Positions 36,961-45,613 of a stretch of 64,000 bases of DNA are shown here, in pieces (within the stretch, counting starts at the first letter, position 1; each line of letters starts with the position of its first letter). The stretch covers positions 1 to 64,000 of the forward strand of contig WTBR01000006.1 of NCBI GenBank assembly GCA_013138975.1, given 5' to 3'. The position numbers were made by a program, and so were the translations under genes. Origin of the DNA: Bacteroidales bacterium. GTDB lineage: Bacteria > Bacteroidota > Bacteroidia > Bacteroidales > UBA12077. The notes below the pieces were generated by a model that was not told where the DNA came from, made no database searches, and saw only the letters and a list, made by a program, of their open reading frames with translations.

Positions 36961-37368
36961 ATGAAAATCATAGTTGTAGACGATAATAAAACATTTAGAG
37001 AAGGAATAAAATTTTATTTAAAAAATATGCTTCTTCATAATGTAATAGCTACTGCTGCTGATGGTCTGGAGTTTCTTCAATTAAAAAACCTAAACGAAGC
37101 AGATATTATTTTAATGGATATTGAAATGCCAAACATGAATGGTGTAGAAACTGTTAAAAAAGCATTGTGGAGAAATTCAAATTTGAAATTTATTGCTGTA
37201 ACGGATTATACAGATAAAGCATATTTACTTGAATTAATAGGTGCTGGTTTTAAGTCTTGTGTATTTAAATCCAATATTTATGAAGGACTAAAAGAAGCTA
37301 TTACATCTGTGATGAACAATGAACTGTTTTTTCCTGAAGACATGAATTTAAAGCATGATAAAATATAA
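36961..37368 (+). CDS. stand-alone response regulator receiver domain
   Basis: This 135-residue receiver has no output domain. Acidic residues VVDDN lie at 5-9, the phospho-acceptor Asp53 is in IILMDIEMPNMNG, and a Thr/Ser-class position is in FIAVTDYTD. It resembles the receiver half of NarL-type regulators more than CheY. It ends one base before a fragment encoding the C-terminus of CheW (37370-37504), and then an MCP gene. This suggests a chimeric locus in which the receiver gene replaced the front of a cheW gene. It may act as a phosphate sink or CheY-like output. Confidence 0.8.
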   Translation: MKIIVVDDNKTFREGIKFYLKNMLLHNVIATAADGLEFLQLKNLNEADIILMDIEMPNMNGVETVKKALWRNSNLKFIAVTDYTDKAYLLELIGAGFKSCVFKSNIYEGLKEAITSVMNNELFFPEDMNLKHDKI

Positions 37369-37369
37369 T

Positions 37370-37504
37370 AATTATAAATCAGAATATATAACTAGTGTAA
37401 TTAAAATCATAGAAGATTTATTTATGATTCTGGATTTGATCAAAATGTTTACAAGAAATGAATTAAGCGATTTAAAATGCGCAAAAAACCATAACGAAAA
37501 TTAA
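37370..37504 (+). pseudogene. cheW C-terminal relic
   Basis: Directly after the receiver stop, one frame reads 44 codons to a TAA with no start codon of its own: NYKSEYITSVIK, then MILDLIKMFTRNEL. The intact CheW at 47878 ends NYKFEFISGVVK, then MILDLVKLFTSDEF, at the same distance from its stop. The fragment is followed 5 bp later by an MCP gene, the same order as the other cheW-MCP cassettes. It is too short for standard gene callers. Confidence 0.8.
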
Positions 37505-37509
37505 ATAAT

Positions 37510-39567
37510 ATGAGATTTATTAATAACATGAAAATTGGTTTAAGACTTAATATTATATTAAGTCTTGTAATGTTGATTATTATATCATCATTAGGGATTT
37601 ATACTATTAATAGTCAGAAGAAAAAGATAATTACGGACACTGACATAAGAATGTTTGAACAGGTTAATGATTTGTCTAAAATTATTGAAATTCAGCTAAA
37701 AGAAAGTCAAAGTAAAGTTGATTTTGCATTAAGTGCAGCCCTTGAAGTTTTCAAACATTATGGAGAACCATCTATAGGAGATGTAGATCAAAATGTAATT
37801 GCAATAGATCAAATTTCTAAATCAACTCAAGATATAAGCATTGGGAATATGAAAATTGGTAATCAAGAAGTATATAATGATTTTGATATAGTTGATAAAG
37901 TGCAGGAAATAACAGGAGCCACTGCAACAATTTTTCAAAAAATATCCAATGGTTATTTGAGAATTTCAACCAACGTATTGAATGAAAATGGTAAAAGGGC
38001 TGTGGGTACATATATCCCTAATAGTTCCCCAGTAGTTCAAGCAATAGAAAATGGGCAAACTTATAGAGGACGAGCATTTGTTGTAAATGATTATTATACA
38101 ACTGCTTATAAGCCAATATTGATTAATGGGCTTGTACAAGGAATTTTGTATGTTGGTATTAAGGAAAAGGATTTAGGTAGTATTAAACAGATATTTAAAG
38201 AGAAAAAATATTTCGAGACAGGTTATCCATTTATCGTTGATTACGAGGGAAATCTTGTAGTGCATCCAACTAAAGAAGGTGAAAATTTCTCAAATGAAGA
38301 ATTTTTTAAACAATTAATAAATGCAAAGGAAACTAAAGGTAAAACAAAATATATGTGGGAAGATAAAATGAAATATCAGTATTTTCAATATCTTGAACCA
38401 ATAGAGTCTTTTGTTTCTGTTTCTATTTATGAAACCGAATTATTAGGAATAATCAGACATATTAGAAATGCCATTTTAATTGCTGTCTTTATTGGAATTT
38501 TTATTTTTGTACTTATTAATACCCAAATTAGTAAATCTATAACAAATGCTTTAAATAAAGGAATAGAGTTTGCCTCAAAAATTGCTGCTGGTGATTTAAG
38601 AACAAATATTAATATAGATCAAAAGGATGAGATAGGAATGTTGGCTGTTTCCTTAAATGTTATGGTAGAAAAACTTAGGGAAATAGTTACAAGTACAATT
38701 TCAGGAGCAAACAATGTAGCCTCAGCAAGTTTGCAAGTTGGTTCAACCACACAGCAATTATCTCAAGGAGCTTCTGAACAAGCATCTTCAACAGAAGAAG
38801 TATCTTCATCGATGGAAGAAATGGCTGCAAATATTCAACAAAATACTGATAACGCACAGCAAACAGAAAAGATAGCGATCAATGCATCAGAAGGCATTAG
38901 TAAAGTTGCTGGTGCAGCGCAAGAAAGCTTAAATTCAATTCGACAAATTTCAGACAAAATAAAAATTGTTAATGACATTGCTTTCCAAACCAATATTTTG
39001 GCTCTAAATGCTGCTGTAGAAGCTGCGCGAGCAGGGGAACATGGTAGAGGATTTGCTGTTGTAGCCGCAGAAGTTAGAAAACTTGCCGAACGAAGTAAAA
39101 TAGCAGCTGACGAAATTAATGCTCTTTCAGGTCATAGTTTAAAAGTAACAGAAGAAGCTGGTGGTTTGATGATGGAAATTATTCCTGATATAGAAAAAAC
39201 AGCTAAACTGGTACAGGAAATTTCAGCTGCTAGTTTAGAACAAAATTCAGGGACTGATCAAATTAATGGAGCTATTCAGCAATTAAGTCAGGTAACACAG
39301 CAAAATGCCGCAGCATCTGAAGAAATGGCTACAAGTTCAGAAGAATTATCAAGTCAAGCTGAACAATTAAGAGATACAATAGCTTTTTTTAAAACAGGCG
39401 ATGAGAGAAAATCAAATGGAATTGAGAAAAGTAACTTGCAACAATTTAATTCTACAGTACAAAATTCAAACCAAACGGTTGAAAAAAATAATACAGTACT
39501 TAATACAGGTTTTGATATTAAATTGGGAGATTCAAAAAATATAGATAGTGAGTTTGAGTCATTTTAG
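37510..39567 (+). CDS. methyl-accepting chemotaxis protein with periplasmic Cache-like sensor
   Basis: This is a 685-residue chemoreceptor. Membrane helices at about 12-32 and 318-338 bound a periplasmic region (about 35-312) that looks like a Cache_3-Cache_2/double-Cache sensor (FETGYPFIVDYEGNLVVHP near 238). HAMP (about 338-392) and the cytoplasmic hairpin follow. The tip is [21 protein letters not shown]. The tail ends DIKLGDSKNIDSEFESF; the last five residues EFESF resemble the NWETF CheR-tether. It is separated by 40 bp from a second MCP whose signalling half is nearly identical at DNA level. The ligand is unknown; Cache sensors usually bind small organic molecules. Confidence 0.93.
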   Translation: MRFINNMKIGLRLNIILSLVMLIIISSLGIYTINSQKKKIITDTDIRMFEQVNDLSKIIEIQLKESQSKVDFALSAALEVFKHYGEPSIGDVDQNVIAIDQISKSTQDISIGNMKIGNQEVYNDFDIVDKVQEITGATATIFQKISNGYLRISTNVLNENGKRAVGTYIPNSSPVVQAIENGQTYRGRAFVVNDYYTTAYKPILINGLVQGILYVGIKEKDLGSIKQIFKEKKYFETGYPFIVDYEGNLVVHPTKEGENFSNEEFFKQLINAKETKGKTKYMWEDKMKYQYFQYLEPIESFVSVSIYETELLGIIRHIRNAILIAVFIGIFIFVLINTQISKSITNALNKGIEFASKIAAGDLRTNINIDQKDEIGMLAVSLNVMVEKLREIVTSTISGANNVASASLQVGSTTQQLSQGASEQASSTEEVSSSMEEMAANIQQNTDNAQQTEKIAINASEGISKVAGAAQESLNSIRQISDKIKIVNDIAFQTNILALNAAVEAARAGEHGRGFAVVAAEVRKLAERSKIAADEINALSGHSLKVTEEAGGLMMEIIPDIEKTAKLVQEISAASLEQNSGTDQINGAIQQLSQVTQQNAAASEEMATSSEELSSQAEQLRDTIAFFKTGDERKSNGIEKSNLQQFNSTVQNSNQTVEKNNTVLNTGFDIKLGDSKNIDSEFESF

Positions 39568-39606
39568 GATTGGTTTAATTCCTCAATTAATAATTTAAAT
39601 AAAAGT

Positions 39607-40740
39607 ATGAAAGAATTTATTATAGAGCAAATAATAGAAATACTAATTGTTACTCCTATTGCTATTTTAGTTTTACGGTCGTTATTTAAAAAGTCAGTTT
39701 TGTTAAAAATAGGTGTAATACTTATTGTTAATGTTCTACTTGCAACCGTAGTTAGCGATATGAAATCACTTGGATATATAAATATATATGTATCATTTAT
39801 ATTAACAGCTTCAATTACAACTTTTGCATTGTATTTGATTACAAAAATGATAAAAGAACCTTTAGAGGATGCAATAAATCAGGTTGTTTTAATATCACAA
39901 GGTCGATTAGATAAAAAATATAATAAAACCAGTTCCTCTAATGAGATCGGAGTTTTAAATAATACATTGTTAGATTTATCTGAGAATCTATTATCAATTG
40001 TATCAGATATAAGATCTAATTCCGAAAATCTGGGTTCAGCCAGTATTCAATTAAGTTCTGCTTCTGAACAACTTTCTCAAGGTGCGGCTGAACAAGCATC
40101 TTCAACGGAAGAAGTATCTTCATCAATGGAAGAAATGGCTGCAAATATTCAACAAAATACTGATAACTCACAGCAAACAGAAAAGATTGCGAACAATGCG
40201 TCAATAGGTATAAGTAAAGTTGCTGGTGCAGCAAAAGAAAGCTTAAATTCAATTAGACAAATTTCAGAAAAAATAAAAATTGTTAATGACATTGCTTTCC
40301 AAACCAATATTTTAGCTCTAAATGCTGCTGTAGAAGCTGCACGTGCAGGAGAACATGGTAGAGGATTTGCTGTTGTAGCCGCAGAAGTTAGAAAACTTGC
40401 CGAACGAAGTAAAATTGCAGCCGACGAAATTAACTCACTTTCCGGTCATAGTTTAAAAGTAACAGAAGAAGCAGGTGGTTTGATGATGGAAATTATTCCT
40501 GAAATAGAAAAAACAGCTAAACTTGTACAGGAAATTTCAGCTGCTAGTTTAGAACAAAATGCAGGAACTGATCAAATTAATGGAGCTATTCAGCAATTAA
40601 GTCAGGTAACACAGCAAAATGCAGCAGCATCTGAAGAAATGGCTACAAGTTCAGAAGAATTATCAAGTCAAGCAGAACAATTAAGAGAAACAATAGCTTT
40701 TTTTAAAACAGGTGATGAGAAAAAATCAAATGGAATTTAG
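39607..40740 (+). CDS. short chemoreceptor with three membrane helices and no periplasmic sensor; tail truncated
   Basis: This 377-residue MCP-like protein has three closely spaced hydrophobic helices (about 6-23, 30-46, 54-78) and only tiny loops. A HAMP-like linker and the full cytoplasmic signalling hairpin follow (tip [21 protein letters not shown]). With no sensor domain it may sense membrane or cytoplasmic state, or act only as an array component. It ends KKSNGI at a TAG where the neighbouring MCP has GAG and continues into the conserved tail. The missing tail is still readable downstream (40741-40917). The TAG therefore removed the putative CheR-tether pentapeptide. Confidence 0.88.
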   Translation: MKEFIIEQIIEILIVTPIAILVLRSLFKKSVLLKIGVILIVNVLLATVVSDMKSLGYINIYVSFILTASITTFALYLITKMIKEPLEDAINQVVLISQGRLDKKYNKTSSSNEIGVLNNTLLDLSENLLSIVSDIRSNSENLGSASIQLSSASEQLSQGAAEQASSTEEVSSSMEEMAANIQQNTDNSQQTEKIANNASIGISKVAGAAKESLNSIRQISEKIKIVNDIAFQTNILALNAAVEAARAGEHGRGFAVVAAEVRKLAERSKIAADEINSLSGHSLKVTEEAGGLMMEIIPEIEKTAKLVQEISAASLEQNAGTDQINGAIQQLSQVTQQNAAASEEMATSSEELSSQAEQLRETIAFFKTGDEKKSNGI

Positions 40741-40917
40741 AAAAATAACTTGCAACAATTTAATTCTTTAGTATAAAATTCAAACCAAACGGTTGAAAAT
40801 AATTATACAGTACTTGATAAAGGTTTTGATATTAAATTGGGAGATTCAAAAAATATAGATAGTGAGTTTGAGTCATTTCAGATTGAGAATTATATTATAT
40901 ATTTTGTTATCAATTAA
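40741..40917 (+). pseudogene. decayed C-terminal tail of the preceding MCP
   Basis: In the MCP frame after its TAG the sequence reads [11 protein letters not shown], a TAA, then GFDIKLGDSKNIDSEFESF, matching the tail of the MCP at 37510. The final Phe codon is followed by CAG rather than a stop, so the old stop is also lost and the frame runs on to 40917. Three changes show that this tail is no longer maintained. Confidence 0.75.
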
Positions 40918-40950
40918 AAAAGGGTGTCCGGATTTTGGCTCCCTTTTTTT
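40914..40950 (+). terminator. probable terminator after the MCP pair
   Basis: AAAAAAGGG pairs with CCCTTTTTTT across an inner region with partial pairing, ending in a T run. It differs from the TAGGAG-type terminators of the later cassettes. Confidence 0.5.
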
Positions 40951-40964
40951 GTCACCTTAATAGT

Positions 40965-41008
40965 TAGGTATAAAAACCTATAAATTAATCTTTTATATTT
41001 GGAATATT
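40965..41008. repeat. partial copy of the cheW-cassette leader
   Basis: The block TAGGTATAAAAACCTATAA followed by ATTAATCTTTTATATTTGGAATAT matches the start of the leaders at 44835 and 47629. Here the rest of the leader is missing and a Crp/Fnr gene on the other strand follows. Confidence 0.55.
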
Positions 41009-41696
41009 AGCCAATAATTACAAGTCTTTCAAGTAAATCTTGTTTATTTATCTCAATCTCTTTATCCTTAATATTTAAAATTTTATCTCCTTTTAATTCG
41101 TTTAGGATTTTCATTATGCTTTCGTGAGAAACACCTGCTAAATCAGCAAGATCTTTTCGCGTAATATATTGATAAATGTTAGGTATTTTGGCTTGAAGAT
41201 GTTTTATATATAATATAATATGTGCTAATTTACCAATACTATTTCTTGTTGCTTGTATTGTTAGTCTTTCGTATATTAATCGGAAATAATTACTTCTTAA
41301 TTTAATAATAAATTCATGAAGCATTGTGTTTTCTCTGAAAAGTTTTTCGAAAGGTTCTTGTTTAATTAATAATACATCACAATCACACATACAAACTGCT
41401 GAAAATGGAGTCATTTCATCATGGAAAAGTGCACTTAATCCAATAAATTCTCCTGGCAATGCAAATTTTAAGATGTAATTTTTTTTATTTTCTGCTTCGA
41501 GAACAATTTTAACAAGACCCTTTAATAATATTGTTTGATGTGAGAAAAATGAACCTTGTTTTAAAATATTCTCACCCTTATTAAAAGAAACCTTTTGATA
41601 AACTTTTATCGAATGTTTTTTAGAATAATCTTCAAAAATTGATTTAAGTTGATCAGGTGTAATATCATTATTTAATTTATTTGTGCTTTCGTTCAT
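41007..41696 (-). CDS. Crp/Fnr-family transcriptional regulator
   Basis: At 229 residues it has the family's usual length. The N-terminal cyclic-nucleotide-binding fold (about 30-145) includes GENILKQGSFFSHQTILLKG and FALPGEFIGLSALFHD. The C-terminal winged helix (about 155-225) has YITRKDLADLAGVSHESIMK as recognition region. There is no N-terminal Cys cluster, so it is not an Fnr-type oxygen sensor. The phosphate-binding Arg/Ser of cAMP-binding Crp is not evident (PFSAVCMCD), so the effector is open. It lies inside the chemoreceptor region on the opposite strand, between a decayed MCP tail and a decayed cheW, and could regulate the cassettes; this is inference. Confidence 0.9.
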   Translation of the reverse strand: MNESTNKLNNDITPDQLKSIFEDYSKKHSIKVYQKVSFNKGENILKQGSFFSHQTILLKGLVKIVLEAENKKNYILKFALPGEFIGLSALFHDEMTPFSAVCMCDCDVLLIKQEPFEKLFRENTMLHEFIIKLRSNYFRLIYERLTIQATRNSIGKLAHIILYIKHLQAKIPNIYQYITRKDLADLAGVSHESIMKILNELKGDKILNIKDKEIEINKQDLLERLVIIG

Positions 41697-41964
41697 TTTT
41701 AAGATATTTAATTAAACTACCTAACGACTAGTCATTCAGAGTGAAAAATCTTTGCTTATGTGTTTTTATATACACTAATGTGTAAATATACAGTAAAACA
41801 TATCTACATATATCTAATTTAATTAGAAAGAATGATAAAATTCTTCAGAATTGTTACATTCTATTATTCTTCATTAAAATATCCATTTGTTTAACTTTAT
41901 ATTTATATTGAACCTTGAAATTGAATGATTTAGATATAAAATAAACTTATATAATTTGAGAGGA

Positions 41965-42444
41965 ATGGAAAAACAAGTTTATAATAAAACAGGCTCATAT
42001 CTTAGCTTTAAAATTGGTGATGAAGAATATGGAGCACATGTAAAGAAGGTCAAGAATATACTTGAACTTTAGAAAATAACAAAAGTCCCAAAGGTTTCTC
42101 CTTATACGAACGGAGTTGTTAATTTTCGAGGGAAAGTACTTCCAATAATTGATTACGCACGTTAAGTTTAATATGACACTTACAGATTTTACAAACGATA
42201 CCTGAGTTATACTGGATTTGATGGTGACGGTGAAGTTATTCATGTAGGAGCATGTGTAGATTCGGTTGTTGCAGTTCGTGAGATTGATGAAAGCTAAATA
42301 GAACCATCACCAAGTATTGGAAATAGTTATTCATATGAATTTAATACAAGTCTTGTTAAAAATGATGACTATTTTATGTTGATCCTGAATTTAATAAGCC
42401 TATTCACTTCTGACGAATTTAAAAAAACAAAAAAGATAAGCTAA
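41965..42444 (+). pseudogene. cheW pseudogene (cassette 2)
   Basis: An ATG with a good ribosome site (GAGAGGA) begins a CheW reading: LSFKIGDEEYGAHVKKVKNI, then TAG, then KITKVPKVSPYTNGVVNFRG, KVLPIID, a frame disturbance with stops near 42165-42205, AACVDSVVAVREID-like sequence, another stop near 42297, and finally LNLISLFTSDEF to a TAA at 42444. At least three stops and a shift break it. The intact copy at 47878 is the template for this reading. It lies 13 bp before the next MCP, preserving cassette order. Confidence 0.85.
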
Positions 42445-42457
42445 AAAAACAAATAAT

Positions 42458-44500
42458 ATGAAATGGAAAAATTTTAAAATAAGACACAAATTTTTTATTG
42501 CATTTGGGACAATTATTGGTGCTCTGATATTTATTTCATTAATAGCACTAAATGGTATAAATAATCTATTATATAACGCTAATATAACGCAGGAAGGAAA
42601 TGATTTGCAAAATGAGATTAACAATAAATACAAACAACATTTACTTTGGGCCCAGGATGTAAATAAATTATTAACTGATAATAATATTACAGAATTATCT
42701 GTTCAAACAGATCCTACGAAATGTGCATTTGGAAAATGGTATTATGGCGAAGAAAGAAAACACGCAGAAGAATTAATCCCTGAACTAAAGACACTTTTAA
42801 ATGAAATAGAAGAGCATCATAATCATCTTCATGAATCTGCCATAAAGATTGATGATGTTTTTTATCAGGCTGATCAAGAGGTTAGTAATGAATTGAGAGA
42901 TATAAAATCTGCTCACTTAAATTGGATGCATACGGTTAAGGATGCTCTTATTGATAAAAAAACAAAATTAGAGGTAGAAAAGGATCATACAAAATGTGGA
43001 CTTGGTATATGGTTAGGAAGTGATCATGCTTTAAAATTAAAAAGGGAGAATCCTGAATTCAATAATATAATTGCTAAAATATATGAACCGCATGAAAAGC
43101 TTCATGAAAGTGCCTATAAACTTGAGGAATTCTTATCTAAAAAGAATTTTAAAGCTGCTCATAATTCTTACCGGGAAAATACTGAAAAATATGCTTTGCA
43201 AACTATAGCCATTTTGGAGGATGTTATTGAATCGAATGATGTATATATGAACGGCATGAACGAAGCGAATAGAATTTATAATACAGAAACTGTTGTACAT
43301 CTTGATAAAGTTGGTGGAATTTTCGAACAGATACTCGAAACTGCTAAACTAAAAATTGCATCTGTTAACTCCGAAATGATCAGCAAGTCTTATTTAAAAA
43401 GAAACAGCGGAGTTGCAATTAGTCTGGTTATAACTATTATTGCAATAATGTTTGCAGTAGTAATTGCTAAAGGTATAACAAATCCGATTCGAAAAAGTAT
43501 GAAATTGGCAAATGAAATCGCAACTGGAAATTTAACTTATCATATAGAAATTAATCAAAAAGATGAAATAGGAGTATTGTCTGCATCATTAAATCAAATG
43601 GCACAAAAACTAAGAGAAATTGTTGCAGGAATAAACCTAGGTACCGAAAATATCTCATCAGCTAGCCAACAATTAAGTTCAAGTTCAGAAGAAATGTCTC
43701 AAGGAGCATCAGAACAAGCATCATCTGCAGAGGAAGTTTCATCGTCAATGGAAGAAATGGCTTCAAATATTCAACAAAACACTGATAATTCACAGCAAAC
43801 AGAAAAGATTGCTATTGAAGCATCAAATGGCATTAGAAAAGTTGCTGGAGCAGCTCAGGAAAGTATGAATTCAATACAGCAAATTGCAGAAAAAATATCT
43901 ATTGTAAATGATATTGCATTCCAAACAAATATTTTGGCCTTAAATGCTGCTGTTGAAGCTGCACGAGCAGGTGAGCATGGTAAAGGATTTGCTGTGGTAG
44001 CAGCAGAAGTGCGAAAGCTTGCTGAACGAAGCAAAATTGCAGCTGATGAGATTAACAATCTTTCAAAACATAGTTTACAGACAACAGAAAGTGCTGGAGT
44101 TTTAGTAGCCGAGATTCTTCCAGAGATACAAAAAACTGCTAAACTGGTACAAGAAATTTCAGCTGCTAGTATAGAACAAAACTCGGGAGCAAATCAAATT
44201 AATGGAGCTATTCAGCAATTAAGTCAGGTAACGCAACAAAATGCAGCAGCATCTGAAGAAATGGCTACAAGTTCAGAGGAGTTGTCAAGTCAGGCTGAAC
44301 AGTTACGTGAAATAATTGCATTCTTTGATACAGGTGAAGTAGAAAAATCAGATGTAATTAAGAATAATAATTTACAACAGTTTAAAGCAACAATAAAAAG
44401 TTCAAAGCAAAAGCTTGAAAATAATACAATACATAATAAGGGTTTTGATATTAACCTGAGAGATTCAAAAAATTTAGATAGTGAGTATGAACAATTTTAA
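42458..44500 (+). CDS. chemoreceptor with two tandem CZB-like zinc-binding domains
   Basis: This is a 680-residue MCP. A membrane helix at about 11-31 and another at about 318-338 bound a helical region that contains two CZB-like units. The first has HLLWAQ (near 53), TKCAFGKWYYG (near 87) and HHNHLH (near 125). The second has HLNWMH (near 157), TKCGLGIWLG (near 183) and HEKLH (near 210). Each therefore shows the His/Cys/His/His pattern of chemoreceptor zinc-binding domains. HAMP, the standard tip [21 protein letters not shown] and the tail SEYEQF follow. CZB domains respond to zinc and its oxidation state in characterised receptors; two in tandem outside the membrane is unusual to my knowledge. 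Confidence 0.9.
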   Translation: MKWKNFKIRHKFFIAFGTIIGALIFISLIALNGINNLLYNANITQEGNDLQNEINNKYKQHLLWAQDVNKLLTDNNITELSVQTDPTKCAFGKWYYGEERKHAEELIPELKTLLNEIEEHHNHLHESAIKIDDVFYQADQEVSNELRDIKSAHLNWMHTVKDALIDKKTKLEVEKDHTKCGLGIWLGSDHALKLKRENPEFNNIIAKIYEPHEKLHESAYKLEEFLSKKNFKAAHNSYRENTEKYALQTIAILEDVIESNDVYMNGMNEANRIYNTETVVHLDKVGGIFEQILETAKLKIASVNSEMISKSYLKRNSGVAISLVITIIAIMFAVVIAKGITNPIRKSMKLANEIATGNLTYHIEINQKDEIGVLSASLNQMAQKLREIVAGINLGTENISSASQQLSSSSEEMSQGASEQASSAEEVSSSMEEMASNIQQNTDNSQQTEKIAIEASNGIRKVAGAAQESMNSIQQIAEKISIVNDIAFQTNILALNAAVEAARAGEHGKGFAVVAAEVRKLAERSKIAADEINNLSKHSLQTTESAGVLVAEILPEIQKTAKLVQEISAASIEQNSGANQINGAIQQLSQVTQQNAAASEEMATSSEELSSQAEQLREIIAFFDTGEVEKSDVIKNNNLQQFKATIKSSKQKLENNTIHNKGFDINLRDSKNLDSEYEQF

Positions 44501-44526
44501 TTCTTAATTATTGTTTGAAATATAAA

Positions 44527-44561
44527 ATAAAATAGGAGAGCTTTTTCTCCTATTTTTTATT
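44527..44561 (+). terminator. terminator of cassette 2
   Basis: AAATAGGAGA pairs with TCTCCTATTT, followed by a T-rich run. The same stem recurs after the MCPs at 47542 and 51304, so the terminator is duplicated together with the cassette. Confidence 0.8.
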
Positions 44562-44834
44562 TTCCAATAGTATCAGTTTTCTAAATAAATGACAAAATTT
44601 TTCGCAAGCAAATAACAAAATGAATAGCAATAACTTTAGTAAAAAAAACAATTTGTAAATAAATTACAAATTCTAATACTCAATAATCACATCAATAGTT
44701 TCGAATTTAAATAATTGATTTATTACATTTTATATATATTTTGAAGTTTTCATTAAAAAATTTGACATTTCTTTTATTCTTCACGTATATTTTTAGTTTT
44801 GGTCATGTTCTACATCAGCTTTATTAAAAAAAGG
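44562..44834. other. AT-rich spacer with no recognised gene
   Basis: No ORF or RNA gene is evident. It separates the terminator of cassette 2 from the duplicated leader of cassette 3; the gene-free interval as a whole is 44501-45111. Confidence 0.5.
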
Positions 44835-45111
44835 TAAGTATAAAAATTCTAAATTAATCTGTTATTTGGAATATAACTTTCCCCAAAATATAATTTTAAA
44901 TAAGTGTTTTCATGTGACAGTATTTCCAAATAACTTTATTAATAATAAAAGTTATTTGTGAATGTCTTTAATTTAACTTAATTTGTGAAGCTTTTAATAA
45001 AAAACAATAAACATTAACAAGGGAAAGTTTAAGAAGTATTAACTTTTTATTTAATTTTGTCCGTTTTTAGTGTTTTTATATATGAATATTAATTAAAATT
45101 ATATTATACGA
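44835..45111 (+). repeat. duplicated cheW leader, copy A
   Basis: This leader shares ordered blocks with 47629-47877: TAAGTRTAAAAA, ATTAAT followed by TTGGAATAT, CATGTGACAGTATTTCCAAA (44911-44930), TTTGTGAAGCTTTTA, and TATTAATTAAAAT plus ATTATACGAATGGGAATA at the start codon. The blocks are better conserved than the spacers, which suggests regulatory sites. The TGTGA part could be half of a Crp-type site, but no matching second half was seen. Confidence 0.65.
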
Positions 45112-45558
45112 ATGGGAATAGAAGATATATCAAGTGTTAAAACCTATTTATCATTTAAAATAGGAGATGAAGAGTTTGGTGCACATGTAAGTAAAGTATT
45201 AAGTATTTTAGGACTACAAAAAATCACTAAAGTTCCTAAATCACCTGATTATATGAAAGGGGTAATTAACCTTCGAGAAATGGTGCTGCCTGTAATTGAT
45301 ACATGCTTTAAATTTTGAATGCAACCTACAGAATATACCGATAATACCTGCATTATTGTTATGGATTTAGATCTTGATCAAAACAATAAATTTATTCATG
45401 TTGGAGCAATAGTTGATTCTGTGGTTGCAGTTCATGAATTAGATGAAAAAATAATTGAGCCGGCACCTAATTATAAATCAGAATTTATTACTGGTGTTGC
45501 AAAAAGTGGCGAAAGTTATATAATGATTCTGGATCTACTTAAACTCTTTAAAGCCTAA
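45112..45558 (+). pseudogene. cheW split by an in-frame TGA (cassette 3)
   Basis: The first part (69 codons with stop) reads YLSFKIGDEEFGAHVSKV, then SPDYMKGVINLREMVLPVID, and ends at TGA (45316-45318), where the intact copy has an Asp codon (KFDM). The same frame continues MQPTEYTDNTCIIVMDLD, VGAIVDSVVAVHELDEKI, MILDLLKLFKA to 45558. A four-residue deletion (loss of SPRIGN-like residues) also distinguishes it. One stop in an otherwise good frame suggests recent inactivation, or two polypeptides that might reassociate. The downstream MCP begins 55 bp later. Confidence 0.8.
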
Positions 45559-45613
45559 GAATTAAAAATATTAAAAAAAAAGCAAATAAAAAATAAACAA
45601 AACTATAATCGTT

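Noticed and set aside
45112..45558. Two separate small genes (68 and 79 codons)
   Set aside because: Both are in the same frame and together align with one CheW; a single TGA separates them.
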